Shown: positions 63,167 to 64,000 of the stretch, in pieces | Layout of the letters: the number at the start of each line of letters is the position of its first letter | Numbering within the stretch: position 1 is the first letter of the stretch | Notes under the pieces: model-generated | Databases searched by the model: none | Told to the model about the DNA's origin: nothing | What the model saw: only the letters and a program-made list of their open reading frames with translations | Assembly: GCA_029953615.1 (NCBI GenBank) | Contig: CP124529.1 | Coordinates: 1,702,998-1,766,997 of the forward strand | Direction of reading: 5' to 3' | Length of the DNA stretch: 64,000 bases | From: Pseudomonas putida | Lineage (GTDB): Bacteria > Pseudomonadota > Gammaproteobacteria > Pseudomonadales > Pseudomonadaceae | Position numbers and translations under genes: made by a program

Positions 63167-64000
63167 ATGCCATCTGCCATTTCCACTGACGTGCTGATCG
63201 TCGGCGCCGGGGTCGCAGGCCTCTGGCTCAATGCCCGGCTGCGCCGCCTGGGCTATTCGACGGTACTGGTGGAACGCGCCAGCCTTGGCGGCGAGCAGAC
63301 CATCAAGTCCCAGGGCATTATCCATGGCGGCACCAAGTATGCCCTGCACGGCGCCCTCACCGGCGCTTCGGAAGCCATCGCCGACATGCCGCGTCGCTGG
63401 CGCGAAGCGCTAAGTGGCAGCGGCGAGCTGGACCTTACCAGCACCCGCCTGCTGTCCGACGCCCATTACCTGTGGTCGCCAGGCACCCTGGCCGGCAACC
63501 TCACCAGTTTCTTCGCCAGCAAGGCCGTGCGCGGCCGGGTCGACCAGGTAAAGGGCGAGCAACTGCCACCTGCGCTCCAGGACCGCGCCTTCAAGGGCAA
63601 GGTCTATCGCCTGGCCGAACTGGTCGTGGACGTGCCCAGCCTGCTGGCCAACCTGGCCCAGCTGGCGGGTGACAGCCTGCTCGCCGGCGAGCGCATCGCG
63701 CCACTGCGCATGGGCGAAGAGCTGGTCGGCCTGCGCGTGGACGGGCGCGACATCCGCGCCCAGCGCATCGTGCTCAGTGCCGGCGCCGGTACCGAAGAGC
63801 TGCTGCATGCCCTGGGCCTGAACCAGCCGGCCATGCAGACACGCCCACTGCACATGGTCATGGCCAAAGGTGCCAACCTGAAACCGCTGTACGCCCATTG
63901 CCTGGGCGGCGGGCCGAAGCCACGGGTGACGGTGACCACCCACCCGGCCGCCGACGGCCAGTGGGTCTGGTACCTGGGCGGTGACCTGGCCGAAGCCGAT
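63167..64000 (+). CDS. FAD-dependent oxidoreductase, DadA-like (3' end beyond the window)
   Basis: The open frame runs from ATG 63167 to the window edge, 278 codons so far, with no stop. The N-terminus has the dinucleotide-binding motif VLIVGAGVAGLWLNARLRRL and the FAD contact VVERASLGGEQTIKSQGIIHG. A second FAD segment is RIVLSAGAGTEELLHALGL. These features fit D-amino-acid-dehydrogenase/glycine-oxidase-like flavoproteins; the substrate is unknown. GAGG lies 8 nt before the ATG. Confidence 0.85.
   Translation, partial: MPSAISTDVLIVGAGVAGLWLNARLRRLGYSTVLVERASLGGEQTIKSQGIIHGGTKYALHGALTGASEAIADMPRRWREALSGSGELDLTSTRLLSDAHYLWSPGTLAGNLTSFFASKAVRGRVDQVKGEQLPPALQDRAFKGKVYRLAELVVDVPSLLANLAQLAGDSLLAGERIAPLRMGEELVGLRVDGRDIRAQRIVLSAGAGTEELLHALGLNQPAMQTRPLHMVMAKGANLKPLYAHCLGGGPKPRVTVTTHPAADGQWVWYLGGDLAEAD

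Overview
The window is 64 kb of core chromosome from a fluorescent Pseudomonas, most likely the P. putida group. The support is a GC-rich sequence, gene order matching the Pseudomonas core (azu, dnaB-rplI-rpsR-rpsF, rlmB-rnr, hfq-hflX-hflKC, motAB-rsgA-orn, serB-psd, parE-parC, thiC-tolC), and many palindromic REP elements built on GCGGGC[A/T/G][C/T]GCCCGCTCCCACAGG, which are typical of P. putida. There is no prophage, IS element, CRISPR array or obvious genomic island. The only likely foreign fragment is a decayed ABC exporter at 6.1-7.1 kb.

Layout. 0-5.5 kb: NAD salvage and synthesis (pncB-nadE), azurin, a LOG-family phosphoribohydrolase and a YgiQ-type radical SAM protein. 5.5-7.2 kb: REPs and the exporter remnant. 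7.2-14.4 kb (minus strand): replicative helicase, the rpsF-rpsR-membrane protein-rplI operon with an S6:S18-type leader, and rnr-rlmB. 14.6-15.0 kb: two tandem tRNA-Leu(CAG) genes with their own promoter and terminator. 15.2-20 kb: ferric-iron uptake genes (binding protein and fused permease, no ATPase) and a chemoreceptor. 20.2-32.5 kb (minus): a long gene train nnr-tsaE-amiB-mutL-miaA-hfq-hflX-hflK-hflC, then a terminator, then hisZ-purA. 32.6-38.3 kb: queG, a TRIC-like channel, orn, rsgA, and motAB read from a near-consensus sigma-28 promoter. 38.4-45.5 kb: HDOD protein, rhodanese, psd, serB, YtjB-family membrane protein and an orphan PqiC-like lipoprotein. 45.7-54.2 kb (minus): nudF, DUF1249 gene, cpdA, yqiA, parE, two periplasmic or membrane genes and parC, in short-spaced or overlapping order. 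54.4-64 kb: RsiV-like lipoprotein, cytX and thiC (behind a TPP riboswitch), a TolC-family channel, waaA, a divergent LysR/SMR pair with a clear LysR box, and the start of a DadA-like FAD oxidoreductase.

Three otherwise well conserved genes (pncB, motA, cpdA) each carry one extra base that lengthens a short homopolymer. Three such lesions in a healthy core region look more like sequence errors than real gene loss. I found no clearly new multi-gene system. The best leads are small-scale: a composite REP element whose inner hairpin covaries between copies, a perfect 10-nt long-range complement to the 5' strand of the TPP aptamer near the thiC start, a 29-codon ORF behind a TTGTATACAA palindrome, and a cyclase-like but apparently inactive domain in the YtjB-family protein.
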